From Scytonema sp. UIC 10036 (lineage in GTDB: Bacteria > Cyanobacteriota > Cyanobacteriia > Cyanobacteriales > Nostocaceae), in assembly GCF_009725235.1 (NCBI RefSeq), contig NZ_WJFC01000087.1, positions 1 to 49,151 on the forward strand: a stretch of DNA of 49,151 nt, in the 5' to 3' direction. A program made the translations under genes and the position numbers. Shown piece by piece: positions 40,876 to 49,047 of this stretch (the first letter of the stretch is position 1; the number at the start of each line of letters is the position of its first letter). Below the pieces are notes generated by a model. It worked only from the letters and a program-made list of their open reading frames with translations, ran no database searches and was not told where the DNA came from.

Positions 40876-41163
40876 ATGTCGGATGTTGTCAATAAGTGTT
40901 CAAAATGTGGTTCTACCAATACCGAATGTCAATTCGTGATACGAAATCTCGTTGAAGTTACTAAAGACACCATAAAAGATGCGTATCAAGCAGGAGGGGA
41001 GTTAATACCGAGTGTAAAGCATTTGTTTGGAGCAATGATTGGTGCTGCTACAAGTCCTGTGACTGTTGTCCTTGAAGAAAGTCATTATCAAATTGAAGTG
41101 GCGATCGCTGAAGTATTTAAAGCTAAATTTCAAGTTCTATTTCAGAAAAAAACGTGGCGATAA
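40876..41163 (+). CDS. Small CxxC protein, unknown function
   Basis: A 95-residue protein with an N-terminal CSKCGSTNTEC motif (probable zinc or metal ligand), a helical middle, and a Gly/Ala-rich GAMIGAATSPVTVVLEESHY segment. The C-terminal half is helical with charged residues (VEVAIAEVFKAKFQVLFQKK pattern). It is the first of two genes; its TAA overlaps the ATG of the DUF928 gene (TAATG), so translation is coupled. No family was recognised. Confidence 0.6.
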   Translation: MSDVVNKCSKCGSTNTECQFVIRNLVEVTKDTIKDAYQAGGELIPSVKHLFGAMIGAATSPVTVVLEESHYQIEVAIAEVFKAKFQVLFQKKTWR

Positions 41164-41873
41164 TGACTTTACAAAAACTGATTTTAAGTTGGGCAATATT
41201 AACGTTTGGACTCATGAATTTTACGCTTCCTCTGGTAAATGTGAGTGCTCAAAGTGCTAATAAAAATCAAACAGTTGCTCAAAAACGCCAACGTGTAACT
41301 TTTAAACCACCAAATCGAGGCGCACCAAAAAAGCGTGTAGTTGCTTCGAGTCGTAAAGGTTGTCCGGTTATCAAACAATCTTTGACAGCTTTAGTACCAG
41401 CGCGAGATGTCAATTTAACATACTCTGAACATCCAACATTTTGGTTTTATATTCCGGCTTTACCATCCCAGACAACAATTGGGGAGTTTATCATACAAGA
41501 TAAGCAAAAAAATGATGTGTATCGTAATTTACTAACATTACCAGAAAAAGAGGGTATTATTCGTGTAAATATACCCACAAATACACAGCAATCTTTAACA
41601 TTAAATCAAACCTATCACTGGTATTTTAAAATATACTGCGATCCCCAAGAATCTTCAGTTTATTTCTTTATTGATGGTCATGTAGAACGAGTTTCACCCA
41701 ATAATTATACTCCAGAGAATATTTGGTTTGATAACTTAAATGATTTAGCAGAAAAGCTTCGTGCTTCACCACAAGATCCAACAATTAGAGAAGACTGGAC
41801 AGCATTTTTAAAAGATGGAGAATTAACAGAATTTGCGAAAGAGCCACTGTTACCTTGTTGCTCAGCACAGTAG
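41163..41873 (+). CDS. DUF928 exported protein
   Basis: A 236-residue exported protein with signal peptide (MTLQKLILSWAILTFGLMNF, Ala-containing cleavage near residue 29). After a basic spacer comes the DUF928 core: CPVIKQSLTALVPA, LTYSEHPTFWFYIPAL, FIIQDKQKNDVYRNLL, LNQTYHWYFKIYCDPQ and YFFIDGHVERV. DUF928 is common in Nostocales next to CHASE2 and CHAT proteins and has no known function. The ATG at 41163 is preferred over a GTG at 41154 because it gives a TAATG overlap with the preceding gene. Confidence 0.85.
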   Translation: MTLQKLILSWAILTFGLMNFTLPLVNVSAQSANKNQTVAQKRQRVTFKPPNRGAPKKRVVASSRKGCPVIKQSLTALVPARDVNLTYSEHPTFWFYIPALPSQTTIGEFIIQDKQKNDVYRNLLTLPEKEGIIRVNIPTNTQQSLTLNQTYHWYFKIYCDPQESSVYFFIDGHVERVSPNNYTPENIWFDNLNDLAEKLRASPQDPTIREDWTAFLKDGELTEFAKEPLLPCCSAQ

Positions 41874-42211
41874 CTTAGCAATTAAAATCGCAGCTAGATA
41901 AATTTCTTGCGTGACTTTATCACGGGAAGCTCTCAAACCACGAAATAGCCTTACTTTTCCACCACCTAATTCTCAATAAATCTAAGTTAATGAAAATGGC
42001 TAAGGAAAAAATCAGGGCTTGGGAAACTCTCAACTAGGAGCTTTTCCATATGCCATGAAAAGTCAAATTTCTTACGAAATGAATTAATTCACAGGTTCTT
42101 GAAGAAATCGACTAAAAATACGAAAACATGTAGGTTGGGTTGAGACACGAAACCCAACATTTATCAGCATTTGTTGGGTTTCGCTGACGCTCAACCCAAC
42201 CTACAATTTCC
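41874..42211. other. Intergenic region (338 bp) with large inverted repeat
   Basis: It lies between converging genes and contains a long imperfect palindrome at 42129-42205 and a weaker hairpin around 42017-42065 (AACTCTCAACTAGGAG). No gene is seen. Confidence 0.5.
42129..42205. repeat. Nostocales-type inverted repeat
   Basis: The outer arms TGTAGGTTGGGTTGAG and CTCAACCCAACCTACA are perfect complements, and the inner arms CGAAACCCAACA and TGTTGGGTTTCG pair likewise. Repeats with this AACCCAAC core are abundant in cyanobacterial spacers. It may form a terminator-like structure for the converging genes. Confidence 0.75.
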
Positions 42212-42958
42212 TTATCCGAGCAGTATTGGTAGTTGACTAGTTAATTCAGGATCTTTAATATAAAGTGTATCTACAGAATCTAAGGGTGAGACAGTATCAA
42301 TAGGAGCCGAAATTTGTCCTAGCGCAATTTTCCGCTCGACGAAATCCTGAGAAGATTTTTCTGCTGGGTTTTCGACAACATTCCACAGATCGTATAAGTA
42401 GGCTTCACCTATTTCATTAGCATTAAAACTCTGATAAGAATTAGATGAATTATTGCCGAGATTTACAAATGTGTAATAATAGTTAGTTATTGAATCTAAA
42501 GAACCATCAATATCCTTGTCAGACGATACTTTAGTCAAATTACCAAAAACATCGTAGCTATAACTGGTAAGAAAATCCCAATTGCCATTGCCATCAAAAT
42601 CAGATAAAATACTCGTCACTTTGCCCTGAGTATCATAGAAATAGTAATTAACTAACTCAGCAATCCCATCAGCTTTTTCGTCAAACCACTCACTCGTCAA
42701 TTTACCCTGAGCATCATAGAAATAGTAATTAACCAACTCAGCAATCCCATCAGCTTTCTCATCAAACCATACCTTAGTCAAATTACCAACAACATCGTAG
42801 TTATAATTAGTCAGAAAATCCCAAGTACCATTGTTATCGATATCAGACCATATGCCCGTGAGATTTCCTATAGTATTGTAGGTAAAAGAAAAAACCCGAT
42901 CGATAATTCCATTCCCATTCAAGTCCGAATTTATTTGATAAAGTAAAAATGTAGACAT
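42212..42958 (-). CDS. Ca-binding-type/YD-like repeat protein
   Basis: A 248-residue protein. It has four to five repeats of about 28 residues with Asp/Asn-rich calcium loops and YD-repeat-like ends (DNNGTWDFLTNYNYDVVGN; FDEKADGIAELVNYYFYD twice; DKDIDGSLDSITNYYY). The last 65 residues are different. The repeats are clear at the DNA level. There is no signal peptide. It may be exported by the neighbouring C39-type ABC exporter. A three-box element (copy C) lies 80 bp upstream. Similar Asp-rich repeats occur in the C39-like peptidase at 35679. Confidence 0.65.
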   Translation of the reverse strand: MSTFLLYQINSDLNGNGIIDRVFSFTYNTIGNLTGIWSDIDNNGTWDFLTNYNYDVVGNLTKVWFDEKADGIAELVNYYFYDAQGKLTSEWFDEKADGIAELVNYYFYDTQGKVTSILSDFDGNGNWDFLTSYSYDVFGNLTKVSSDKDIDGSLDSITNYYYTFVNLGNNSSNSYQSFNANEIGEAYLYDLWNVVENPAEKSSQDFVERKIALGQISAPIDTVSPLDSVDTLYIKDPELTSQLPILLG

Positions 42959-43035
42959 TGTTCTTACTCCTTTGAAACACTGTTTTAACCCTTTTTAAAA
43001 TGGGTTATTTGGAAGTTGAAATTTTAAGCACTCAG

Positions 43036-43075
43036 TTCTCACTCTCTTCTCAGGATAGAAATGCAGAATTATGCA
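43036..43075 (-). promoter_or_regulatory. Three-box element, copy C
   Basis: On the minus strand TGCATAA, CCTG and AGTG keep the 21- and 11-bp offsets found at the other three sites. It lies about 80 bp upstream of the repeat protein gene. Confidence 0.55.
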
Positions 43076-43132
43076 CTGGAGTTTAGATGATATTTTAAAA
43101 GTGGGGTGTATTGTAAGAAAACTCACATCCAG

Positions 43133-45277
43133 TCAAGGAATCAAAAAGCCTAAATGCTCACCGGGCAATTGTTGTAACTCTTGTGGGCTTCCAAACAACT
43201 TCAACCTCCCTTGCTCAATCATCACAACCCAATCAGCTCGATGAATAACTCTCGGGCGATGGCTAATCAAAATAGTTGTTTTACCCTGTCGGTAATGTAA
43301 AAGTTGGTCTAACACCGTGGCTTCTAAAACTGGGTCAAGTGAACCTGTAGCTTCATCTAAAATGAGTATGGGTGGATCGGTAACAATGGCTCTGGCGATC
43401 GCTAACCTCTGCTTTTGACCACCACTGAGATTAGCGCCAAATTCTCCCAAGATCGTTTGATACTTATCAGGCAACTCACTAATAAATTCATCAGCACTGA
43501 CTATCTGGCAAGCCTTGACGATGTGCTCAAATGTAATATTGGGATAGGAAAAGCGGAAATTATCCAAAATTGAGCGACTCCAGAAATGGGGTTCTTGAGG
43601 AACGAGTACTACTTGTTGTCGCAAGAATTCTAGAGACAGGTCTTGCTGATTATAGATACCATAGCGAATGTTACCCGATTGTAGTTCATATAAACCAGCA
43701 ATTAATTTAGCGAGGCTACTTTTACCACAGCCAGATTGACCAATTAACGCTGTAACTTTTCCTCCTGGAATTGTTAAGTTAAAATCATTCAACAAGTCAA
43801 CTTTCCCAGCATAGTGGAAAGTAAGATGGGTGCAGATAATTTCTGCATTGTCAAGAATAGATGCTTGCGGCTTGAGTGCTTGAGTATTGTCTTCTGGAGT
43901 CGAGTCTAGGACTTCAGAAAGGCGTTGAATAACAACCTGAGCAGTCATAAATTCATCCACTAGCCCAAGTGCCGAACCTAAAAAGTCAAGAACGTAGTTA
44001 TTTAAAGCATAAAAAGCCAGCAACTGACCAATAGTTAAAGTACGCTGGATGACGAAGTAACCACCTAACCAAAGTAAGCCGACAGTCGTAACACCGCTTA
44101 GGAGCCCTGTCAGAGTAGTGCTATATAGTTGCACTTTCATGGTTCCCCAGCTTAAATTGGCAAGGCGACCAAAATTTCGCTGATACTCTTCCCAAGCTTG
44201 AGGAGTCGCTTGAGTTGTTTTCAGAACGAGAGATCCACGAAAAGTTTCTACTAGAAAGCCTTGATTCTCTGTTCCTTCAACAATCAAGCAACGAGTTTTT
44301 TGCTGCAAACTAGGAACGAATAACAAGTTGACAACCGCGATCGCAACAAAGGCGGTAAGGAAAGCGAGGGTCAACTGCCAACTGTAAAACAGCATCAATC
44401 CTAGGGAGACAAAGGCAACAAAAAACTGGCTGGGCAAACCAAGAACGATTTGGGAAACAAGAGTATTGACTTTTCTAATGTCGGCAATGCGACTAACGAC
44501 TTCTCCACTACGATGGGCATCAAAGTAGGATAAGGGCAAGCGCAGAAGTTTATAGCCATAATCAAGAATGAGTCCTAGCTGTAGGCGCTCGCTAAAATGA
44601 CCGATCAAAAAAGATTGAATTAAGCTGATAGTGCTTCTGAACAAATTTACAGCGATAACTGCGATCGCCACAGTTGTCAAAAGTTGTAAATCTCCCCGTA
44701 CTAAAACCTCATCAGTGAGGAGTTGCATCATCATTGGCAGAGCCAGGGCGAGCAGACCGATCGCAAGGTTAATAGCAATAGCTTCTGCTAAGAGGTAACG
44801 ATAAGGCCAGACTCGTCTGAGGAAGCGCCCAAAGCCTCCCACTTTATCTTCCGGTTGCTCGAAAAAGCGAGTGTCATCAGGCAGCAAAATTAACATAGTA
44901 CCATCCAGCCAACCTGTCATCAACTCTTGATAAGTGAGGTAGCGAATGCCAACAGCTGGGTCAGAAATGACATATTTTTTACCCTGCTTACCATACAATA
45001 CCACCCAGTGAAAACCTTTCCAGTGGATAATAGCGGGAAGCGGGGCTTCATTGAGTTTATCAATGAATTCAGTCGTAGCTCTGACTTGACGGGCATTGAA
45101 TCCAAGAGCTTCTGCGCCCCGTCGCAACCCTAATAGAGTGGTGCCACTTGACCCGGTACCAACGGCTGACCGGATATGATTAAGGGCAAAGCTACGCCCA
45201 TAGTATTTAGCAACAGTAGCAAGGCAAGCAGCACCACAGTCTTCCTCGCTGTGTTGACGCACGCTCTCGAATTTCAT
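43133..45277 (-). CDS. Peptidase-containing ABC transporter (C39, bacteriocin-type exporter)
   Basis: A 714-residue PCAT. The N-terminal C39 peptidase (residues 1-140) has the catalytic Cys in EEDCGAACLATVAKYYG, the His in GFHWVVLYG and the Asp in VISDPAVG; it should cleave double-glycine leaders. A six-helix membrane domain follows, and the ATPase part has the Walker A IGQSGCGKSSLAKL, the signature LSGGQKQRLAIARA, and Walker B PILILDEATG. The substrate candidate is the GG peptide at 45670-45990. The HlyD-type adaptor at 46467 would complete the export route. All catalytic motifs look intact. Confidence 0.93.
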   Translation of the reverse strand: MKFESVRQHSEEDCGAACLATVAKYYGRSFALNHIRSAVGTGSSGTTLLGLRRGAEALGFNARQVRATTEFIDKLNEAPLPAIIHWKGFHWVVLYGKQGKKYVISDPAVGIRYLTYQELMTGWLDGTMLILLPDDTRFFEQPEDKVGGFGRFLRRVWPYRYLLAEAIAINLAIGLLALALPMMMQLLTDEVLVRGDLQLLTTVAIAVIAVNLFRSTISLIQSFLIGHFSERLQLGLILDYGYKLLRLPLSYFDAHRSGEVVSRIADIRKVNTLVSQIVLGLPSQFFVAFVSLGLMLFYSWQLTLAFLTAFVAIAVVNLLFVPSLQQKTRCLIVEGTENQGFLVETFRGSLVLKTTQATPQAWEEYQRNFGRLANLSWGTMKVQLYSTTLTGLLSGVTTVGLLWLGGYFVIQRTLTIGQLLAFYALNNYVLDFLGSALGLVDEFMTAQVVIQRLSEVLDSTPEDNTQALKPQASILDNAEIICTHLTFHYAGKVDLLNDFNLTIPGGKVTALIGQSGCGKSSLAKLIAGLYELQSGNIRYGIYNQQDLSLEFLRQQVVLVPQEPHFWSRSILDNFRFSYPNITFEHIVKACQIVSADEFISELPDKYQTILGEFGANLSGGQKQRLAIARAIVTDPPILILDEATGSLDPVLEATVLDQLLHYRQGKTTILISHRPRVIHRADWVVMIEQGRLKLFGSPQELQQLPGEHLGFLIP

Positions 45278-45669
45278 GTGTTAACTACCCCTTTGGGTTT
45301 ACTCGCTAACAGATAAAACTATGTCATTCTAGATTTTGACTAGGAGATCCAAACTTATGATTATTATTCGCCCAGAAAATAATACTGTTCATTGAGAATA
45401 TAGGTTCCCAGGGACAATACCTTCGCCATTTTTGAAGGGTAAAGTGGTGGTGCTTTAACCATGAAAGCCCGTTCTTCTGTGACAAGGCAAAAATCATTAG
45501 CCTTGAAAAACAGCCTCAGTTTTCCGGAAAGAATTTTGATTCAATAGCCTGCACAGTAAGAATTGAGATTTTGGCATTTGAGCGCAAAAACACACATGGA
45601 TAAGAAATTTTCGTTGAAAATGGCAAAAGTTTGTGTACTAGGCAAAAATGGCAAAATTGGTCTAGGCTT
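45278..45669. other. Intergenic region (392 bp) between PCAT and GG-peptide genes
   Basis: No supported gene. A 28-codon plus-strand frame near 45460 is low-confidence. The region likely holds the promoter of the ABC transporter gene. No clear terminator or repeat was found. Confidence 0.4.
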
Positions 45670-45990
45670 CTATTTTAGCGGAGGTATTGCAGGGAACATT
45701 CTTATTGCCGTATCTGTAAAAGTCATCCATGAGCTAACCCGACCAAAAACAGGTCCAAGCTCATTAGGTGGGTAAGAGCCAAAGTATACCGTGTTTACGG
45801 AACTGGGGTTAGGTAAGACCTGAAAATCTCTCATTCCAAACAAACCCTTGGGGGCAGAGGTGTATCTAAAGGTAGGCGGCAACTGACCCCCAAGCATAGT
45901 AGCAGCAGCTTCATTGGAAAGCTCTGATACTCCTGCAACGCGATCTAGGTCTTGATAAGAATTGCTTTTGAGGCTGTTGTGCTTCAACAT
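45670..45990 (-). CDS. Double-glycine leader peptide, putative bacteriocin or secreted signal
   Basis: A 106-residue peptide. The leader (residues 1-35) ends ELSNEAAATMLGG, with the Glu, Met and Leu positions and GG expected for C39 peptidase cleavage. The predicted core of 71 residues (starting QLPPTFRYTSAPKG) is Pro/Phe/Gly-rich, with no cysteines and no clear posttranslational-modification signature. The adjacent PCAT with C39 domain and the HlyD adaptor strongly support export. The start is preceded by an AAGGAG ribosome site. The mature activity is not predictable. A three-box element (copy D) is 33 bp upstream. Confidence 0.75.
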   Translation of the reverse strand: MLKHNSLKSNSYQDLDRVAGVSELSNEAAATMLGGQLPPTFRYTSAPKGLFGMRDFQVLPNPSSVNTVYFGSYPPNELGPVFGRVSSWMTFTDTAIRMFPAIPPLK

Positions 45991-46023
45991 ATCTTTAGTC
46001 TCCTTATTTCCTTTGAAATCTTT

Positions 46024-46063
46024 ACTTCACTCTTGTATCAGGAAGGAAAAGCAAAATTATGCA
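46024..46063 (-). promoter_or_regulatory. Three-box element, copy D
   Basis: On the minus strand TGCATAA, CCTG and AGTG occur with the same 21- and 11-bp offsets. It lies immediately upstream of the GG-leader peptide gene (33 bp). Confidence 0.55.
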
Positions 46064-46170
46064 ATGGGAGATCGATGTAAATTTTAATTTGACTTAAAAA
46101 TTGCAACTCGTGGGCAAGTGCGATCGCATATTTCAGAAAAGCTAGGTTTGTCTACGACAAATCAAGGTTT

Positions 46171-46251
46171 CTAAATTGTACGATTTCCAAGAAACTTAGT
46201 CTTTGAAGCTAGTGCTTGAGAAAAATTGCTTTTGAGGCTATGTTTTAACAT
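46171..46251 (-). pseudogene. Truncated duplicate of the GG peptide leader
   Basis: A 26-residue frame beginning MLKHSLKSNFSQAL, matching the start MLKHNSLKSNSYQDL of the functional peptide gene, with a conserved AAGGAGG upstream. The core and GG site are absent. It is a degenerate second copy of the 5' end, or possibly a tiny leader peptide. Confidence 0.55.
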
Positions 46252-46466
46252 CTCTTATACCTCCTTATTTCCTTTGAAATCTTTAGTTGGATTCTTTTTC
46301 TTTCCGTAAGAATCTTCCTTTAGACTAACTCCAAATTAGTTGCATTTCTATCTATTTACAACAGTCTTGGTTTAACTTAGTGTATTTACTTATTACTTTA
46401 AAAACTTTAATAAAAGCTTTATTTGCCAAATTATGGTAGTATTAAGTCATCATAGCCTATTGTGTT
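46252..46466. other. Upstream region of the HlyD gene
   Basis: It is AT-rich, with an additional copy of the TCCTTATTTCCTTTGAAATC block (also near 45998) belonging to the duplicated leader region. The promoter for the HlyD gene probably lies at 46380-46450. Confidence 0.35.
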
Positions 46467-47846
46467 ATGGATAGCGTAAATTTTCCTTCAAAACAACAAG
46501 TTTCCTCGTCCTACCTCAAGCAGGATCTTAACCCCTCTTCTCTTCATCCCTCGACTCCTGAAGAATTTTTGCCTTCGATTGGTCGATGGGTAACCCTAGG
46601 AGGGCTAGTTTTCCTCATTGGCTTTGGTGCAGCGATCGCTCTTGTTAGTGTCTTGAAATACAAAGTTACTGTGAAAGCCCCTGCCACGATTCGCCCTGTA
46701 GGTGAATTGCGTCTCGTACAAGCAGCTACAGAAGGAACTATCAAAAGCCTCAACGTGGCAGAGAATCAAACAGTTCAAAAAGGGGATGTGATTGCTTATA
46801 TTGATAATTTCCGTTTTCAGACGAAAAAGAGTCAACTACAAGGTAATATTCACCAAGCTCGACAACAGTTGACTCAAGTTGACGCTCAAATTCAGGCAAT
46901 CAACGAGCAGATGACTGCGGAAGTTGAGCAGACGAAACGCACTCTTGCTTCTGCCCAAGCTCAACTCACTCTTAAACAACGTAACTATGAAGATAAGCTA
47001 ATTACTACAGCCGCCGAAGTGGAAGAGACAGAAGCTGCCTTAGAATTAGCTAGAGATGAATTGAGTCGATACTATCAACTAGCTAATACAGGGGCAATCG
47101 CTCAGTTACAACTGAAAGAAAAAGAATCCGCTCTCAAAGCTGCCATCGCTAGACATAAACGTGTCCGCTCTACTCTCAATCCTAGTAATGCAGAGGTAGT
47201 CATGGCACAAGAAGAAATTGCCCGCGAAACAGCCAGAGCTAAAGCAACCCAAGCAACATTAAAACAACAACGAGAGCAGCTTATTCAAAGGCGGGTTGAA
47301 ATCCAGAATCAACTCAACAGCGATCGCAACGAACTCCAACAAATCGAAACCGAACTAAAAAACACTATTATTCGCGCTTCTACATCTGGCATCATTCAAA
47401 AACTGAATTTACGCAATCCAGAACAAGTTGTACGTCCTGGAGATGTCATTGCCCAAATTGTCAAGAGTCAAGCTCCTTTAGAAATCAAAGCATTAGTCAG
47501 TTCTCAAGATATTAATAAAGTAAAGATAGATCAACCAGTACAAATGCGAGTATCAGCTTGTTCCTACACAGACTACGGCACCCTTAAAGGTACTGTTAGC
47601 GCTATTTCTCCAGATAGTATTACTTATGAAAGCAAGGATGCAGATAACTTACCTATGAAAAGTGGGGGGGAAATAGCTAGTGCTACTTACGAAGTGACTA
47701 TAAACCCAGAAACACTGACCTTAAGTGCTGGAAAAAATAAATGTGCTATTCAGTCAGGGATGCAAGGTCAAGCTGAGATTCTTGCTCAAGAAGAGACAGT
47801 TTTAACCTTCATTCTTAGAAAAGCCAAACTGTTAATAGATTTGTAA
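46467..47846 (+). CDS. HlyD-family secretion adaptor
   Basis: A 459-residue periplasmic adaptor. A short cytoplasmic Ser/Pro-rich start leads to one transmembrane helix (LGGLVFLIGFGAAIALVSVL), then the lipoyl-type half motif APATIRPVGELRLVQAATEGTIKSLNVAENQTVQKGDVIAYI, a long coiled coil with heptad Leu/Gln, the second lipoyl half TIIRASTSGIIQKLNLR with VVRPGDVIAQI, and the beta-barrel domain to the end. Motifs are standard for ABC-linked type I export adaptors. It lies divergently from the ABC transporter and peptide genes, and together they make a peptide export set. Confidence 0.92.
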   Translation: MDSVNFPSKQQVSSSYLKQDLNPSSLHPSTPEEFLPSIGRWVTLGGLVFLIGFGAAIALVSVLKYKVTVKAPATIRPVGELRLVQAATEGTIKSLNVAENQTVQKGDVIAYIDNFRFQTKKSQLQGNIHQARQQLTQVDAQIQAINEQMTAEVEQTKRTLASAQAQLTLKQRNYEDKLITTAAEVEETEAALELARDELSRYYQLANTGAIAQLQLKEKESALKAAIARHKRVRSTLNPSNAEVVMAQEEIARETARAKATQATLKQQREQLIQRRVEIQNQLNSDRNELQQIETELKNTIIRASTSGIIQKLNLRNPEQVVRPGDVIAQIVKSQAPLEIKALVSSQDINKVKIDQPVQMRVSACSYTDYGTLKGTVSAISPDSITYESKDADNLPMKSGGEIASATYEVTINPETLTLSAGKNKCAIQSGMQGQAEILAQEETVLTFILRKAKLLIDL

Positions 47847-47882
47847 ACACAATCTTCTTTTAGAATACCTTCGCCACAAATC

Positions 47883-47945
47883 TCAACAACTTGGTGGAGA
47901 AAGAGCACTGGAATAGCAAGTGCCAAAGTCAATTCCGAGTTTCAT
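47883..47945 (-). pseudogene. Second Hsp70 5'-end stub
   Basis: This encodes MKLGIDFGTCYSSAL then a short unrelated tail and a stop. It matches the first 15 residues of the Hsp70-like proteins and breaks at the same residue as the stub at 30565-30609. The rest of the gene is gone. Confidence 0.6.
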
Positions 47946-48220
47946 TCTTCTGCTTGTTGTTTGAGGAACTGAATTAAATCAACAGATAGCCATAAACCAG
48001 CATCTTATATAGCTTGAATTTGTTCTGAAATTTCAGTAATTAAACCTTGTTTCTTTGCCAAGACAAGCATTCCTAAAGTTCCCATAAATGGAATGTTTAA
48101 GGTTTTAGCTACCCGTCTAGCAGCAGCATCATCAATAATTGCCCGATAACCAGTATTTTCTAGAGCAAAGCTCAAAACTTCAGATTCTCCACGATCTAAT
48201 CCCCAAGCTAGGTAAATAAA
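47946..48220 (-). pseudogene. DUF3368 PIN-like toxin remnant
   Basis: On the minus strand it encodes LGLDRGESEVLSFALENTG, then YRAIIDDAAARRVAKTLNI and MGTLGMLVLAKKQGLI, all typical of DUF3368, but with an in-frame stop near 48008 before DAGLWLSVDLIQFL and a missing N-terminal part. It lies directly after the DUF6887-like gene. Confidence 0.65.
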
Positions 48221-48436
48221 CTAAACGCTAAATTTTTCTTGGAGACGTTGTGTAATTAATTTAATTTGTTCTTCACTGGTAAGGGTTTCTAGTTCATTGA
48301 CACTTAAGATCGTTTGCTTGGGATGTTGATGTTTTCGATTTAGGTAAGCATAAAATGCGTCTCGATCATCCTTGTGATTGAGAAAATATTGCTTCAGTTC
48401 TTGCTCGCTCATTTTGGTATAGTCAACATTATTCAT
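48221..48436 (-). CDS. DUF6887-like protein
   Basis: A 71-residue acidic protein with a helical start (YTKMSEQELKQYFLNHKDDRDAFYAYLNRK) resembling small cyanobacterial antitoxin-like proteins of the DUF6887 type. Its stop lies next to the broken DUF3368 toxin, and its ATG abuts the end of the upstream gene, so the three form a toxin-antitoxin-like block. The family match is moderate. Confidence 0.65.
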   Translation of the reverse strand: MNNVDYTKMSEQELKQYFLNHKDDRDAFYAYLNRKHQHPKQTILSVNELETLTSEEQIKLITQRLQEKFSV

Positions 48437-48618
48437 TAGAATATTTCTCCATCGGGTGCAATTTCAATTTCGATGTTTTCCTGATGTCCCGCTAAAATAA
48501 ACAGGTTATTAGTGCGTTCATCTATTCGGACAATGTGAATAGGTTTGAACATAATATTTGTTAATGTATAACACATTATATATAAACTTTTAAGCTGTTT
48601 AATCGTCGGTGCATTCAT
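48436..48618 (-). CDS. DUF6888-like protein
   Basis: A 60-residue protein with the pattern MNAPTIKQLKSLYIMCYTLTN, HIVRIDERTNNLFILAGHQEN and a final IEIAPDGEIF, the DUF6888 type that often accompanies DUF6887. The start at 48618 is preferred over the Met at 48687, because the extra 23 residues do not belong to the family. The stop overlaps the next gene's start region by one base. Confidence 0.7.
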   Translation of the reverse strand: MNAPTIKQLKSLYIMCYTLTNIMFKPIHIVRIDERTNNLFILAGHQENIEIEIAPDGEIF

Positions 48619-48687
48619 ATTAAGCAAGTAGGCAAAATTAAAGTTACACGTGTTGACAATGAACATGGAACAGGGATAGGTAACCAA

Positions 48688-48855
48688 TTTTACACAGGTA
48701 CTTAATCTGATGAGTCTTACCTATATTCTACCCTAAAAGTCCTGAAACCATACATCATCCCGAATAGTATCAAAATCTGTGTTGGTTTTTGCCATTTCTT
48801 GATGTTTAACCTGTAGGGGCTTAACACTGTTAAATCCTCAATATTTAGATTTCTT
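48688..48855. other. Spacer without supported gene
   Basis: An AT-rich region upstream of the DUF6888-like gene, carrying no clear repeats apart from short palindromes. It probably contains that gene's promoter. Confidence 0.35.
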
Positions 48856-49034
48856 GTTGCAACAGAGACTTAAATCCCGATCGCGGGATTGTGGTTAGCT
48901 CTATCAAAATGGCAAATTCATTTGGTGTTATGGTTTGTGCTCCCCAAGCCAGAAGTCCACACACGTAATTACTTGTATAAAGTATTACATAAAATCCATA
49001 CCCTGACAAACGCCGAACAACCCTGTGTCCGTCT
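48856..49034 (-). pseudogene. Degenerate dynamin-like GTPase fragment
   Basis: Collinear with 32050-32230 of the first dynamin-like GTPase gene over about 180 bp, including matches such as TTGCAACAGAGACT, CCCCAAGCCAGAAGTCCACA and GTCCGTCT. The reading frame is broken by several substitutions and small indels. It is a decayed duplicate in the same orientation. Confidence 0.7.
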
Positions 49035-49047
49035 TTTTTTAGAAAAA

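Larger units (their letters stand above)
47847..48220. other. Region of gene remnants (Hsp70 stub and broken toxin)
   Basis: It contains the Hsp70 stub at 47883-47945 and the DUF3368 remnant at 47946-48220. No intact gene is present. Confidence 0.5.

Noticed and set aside
45460..45546. A 28-codon basic frame (MKARSSVTRQKSLALKN start) on the plus strand
   Set aside because: Too short, without a GG leader or family resemblance; nothing separates it from chance.
45563..45775. A 70-codon plus-strand frame overlapping the GG-peptide gene
   Set aside because: It overlaps the peptide gene antisense, has no recognisable domain and no convincing ribosome site.
48619..48687. Upstream extension of the DUF6888-like gene to the Met at 48687
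   Set aside because: The added residues do not fit the family start MNAPTIKQLKSLY.
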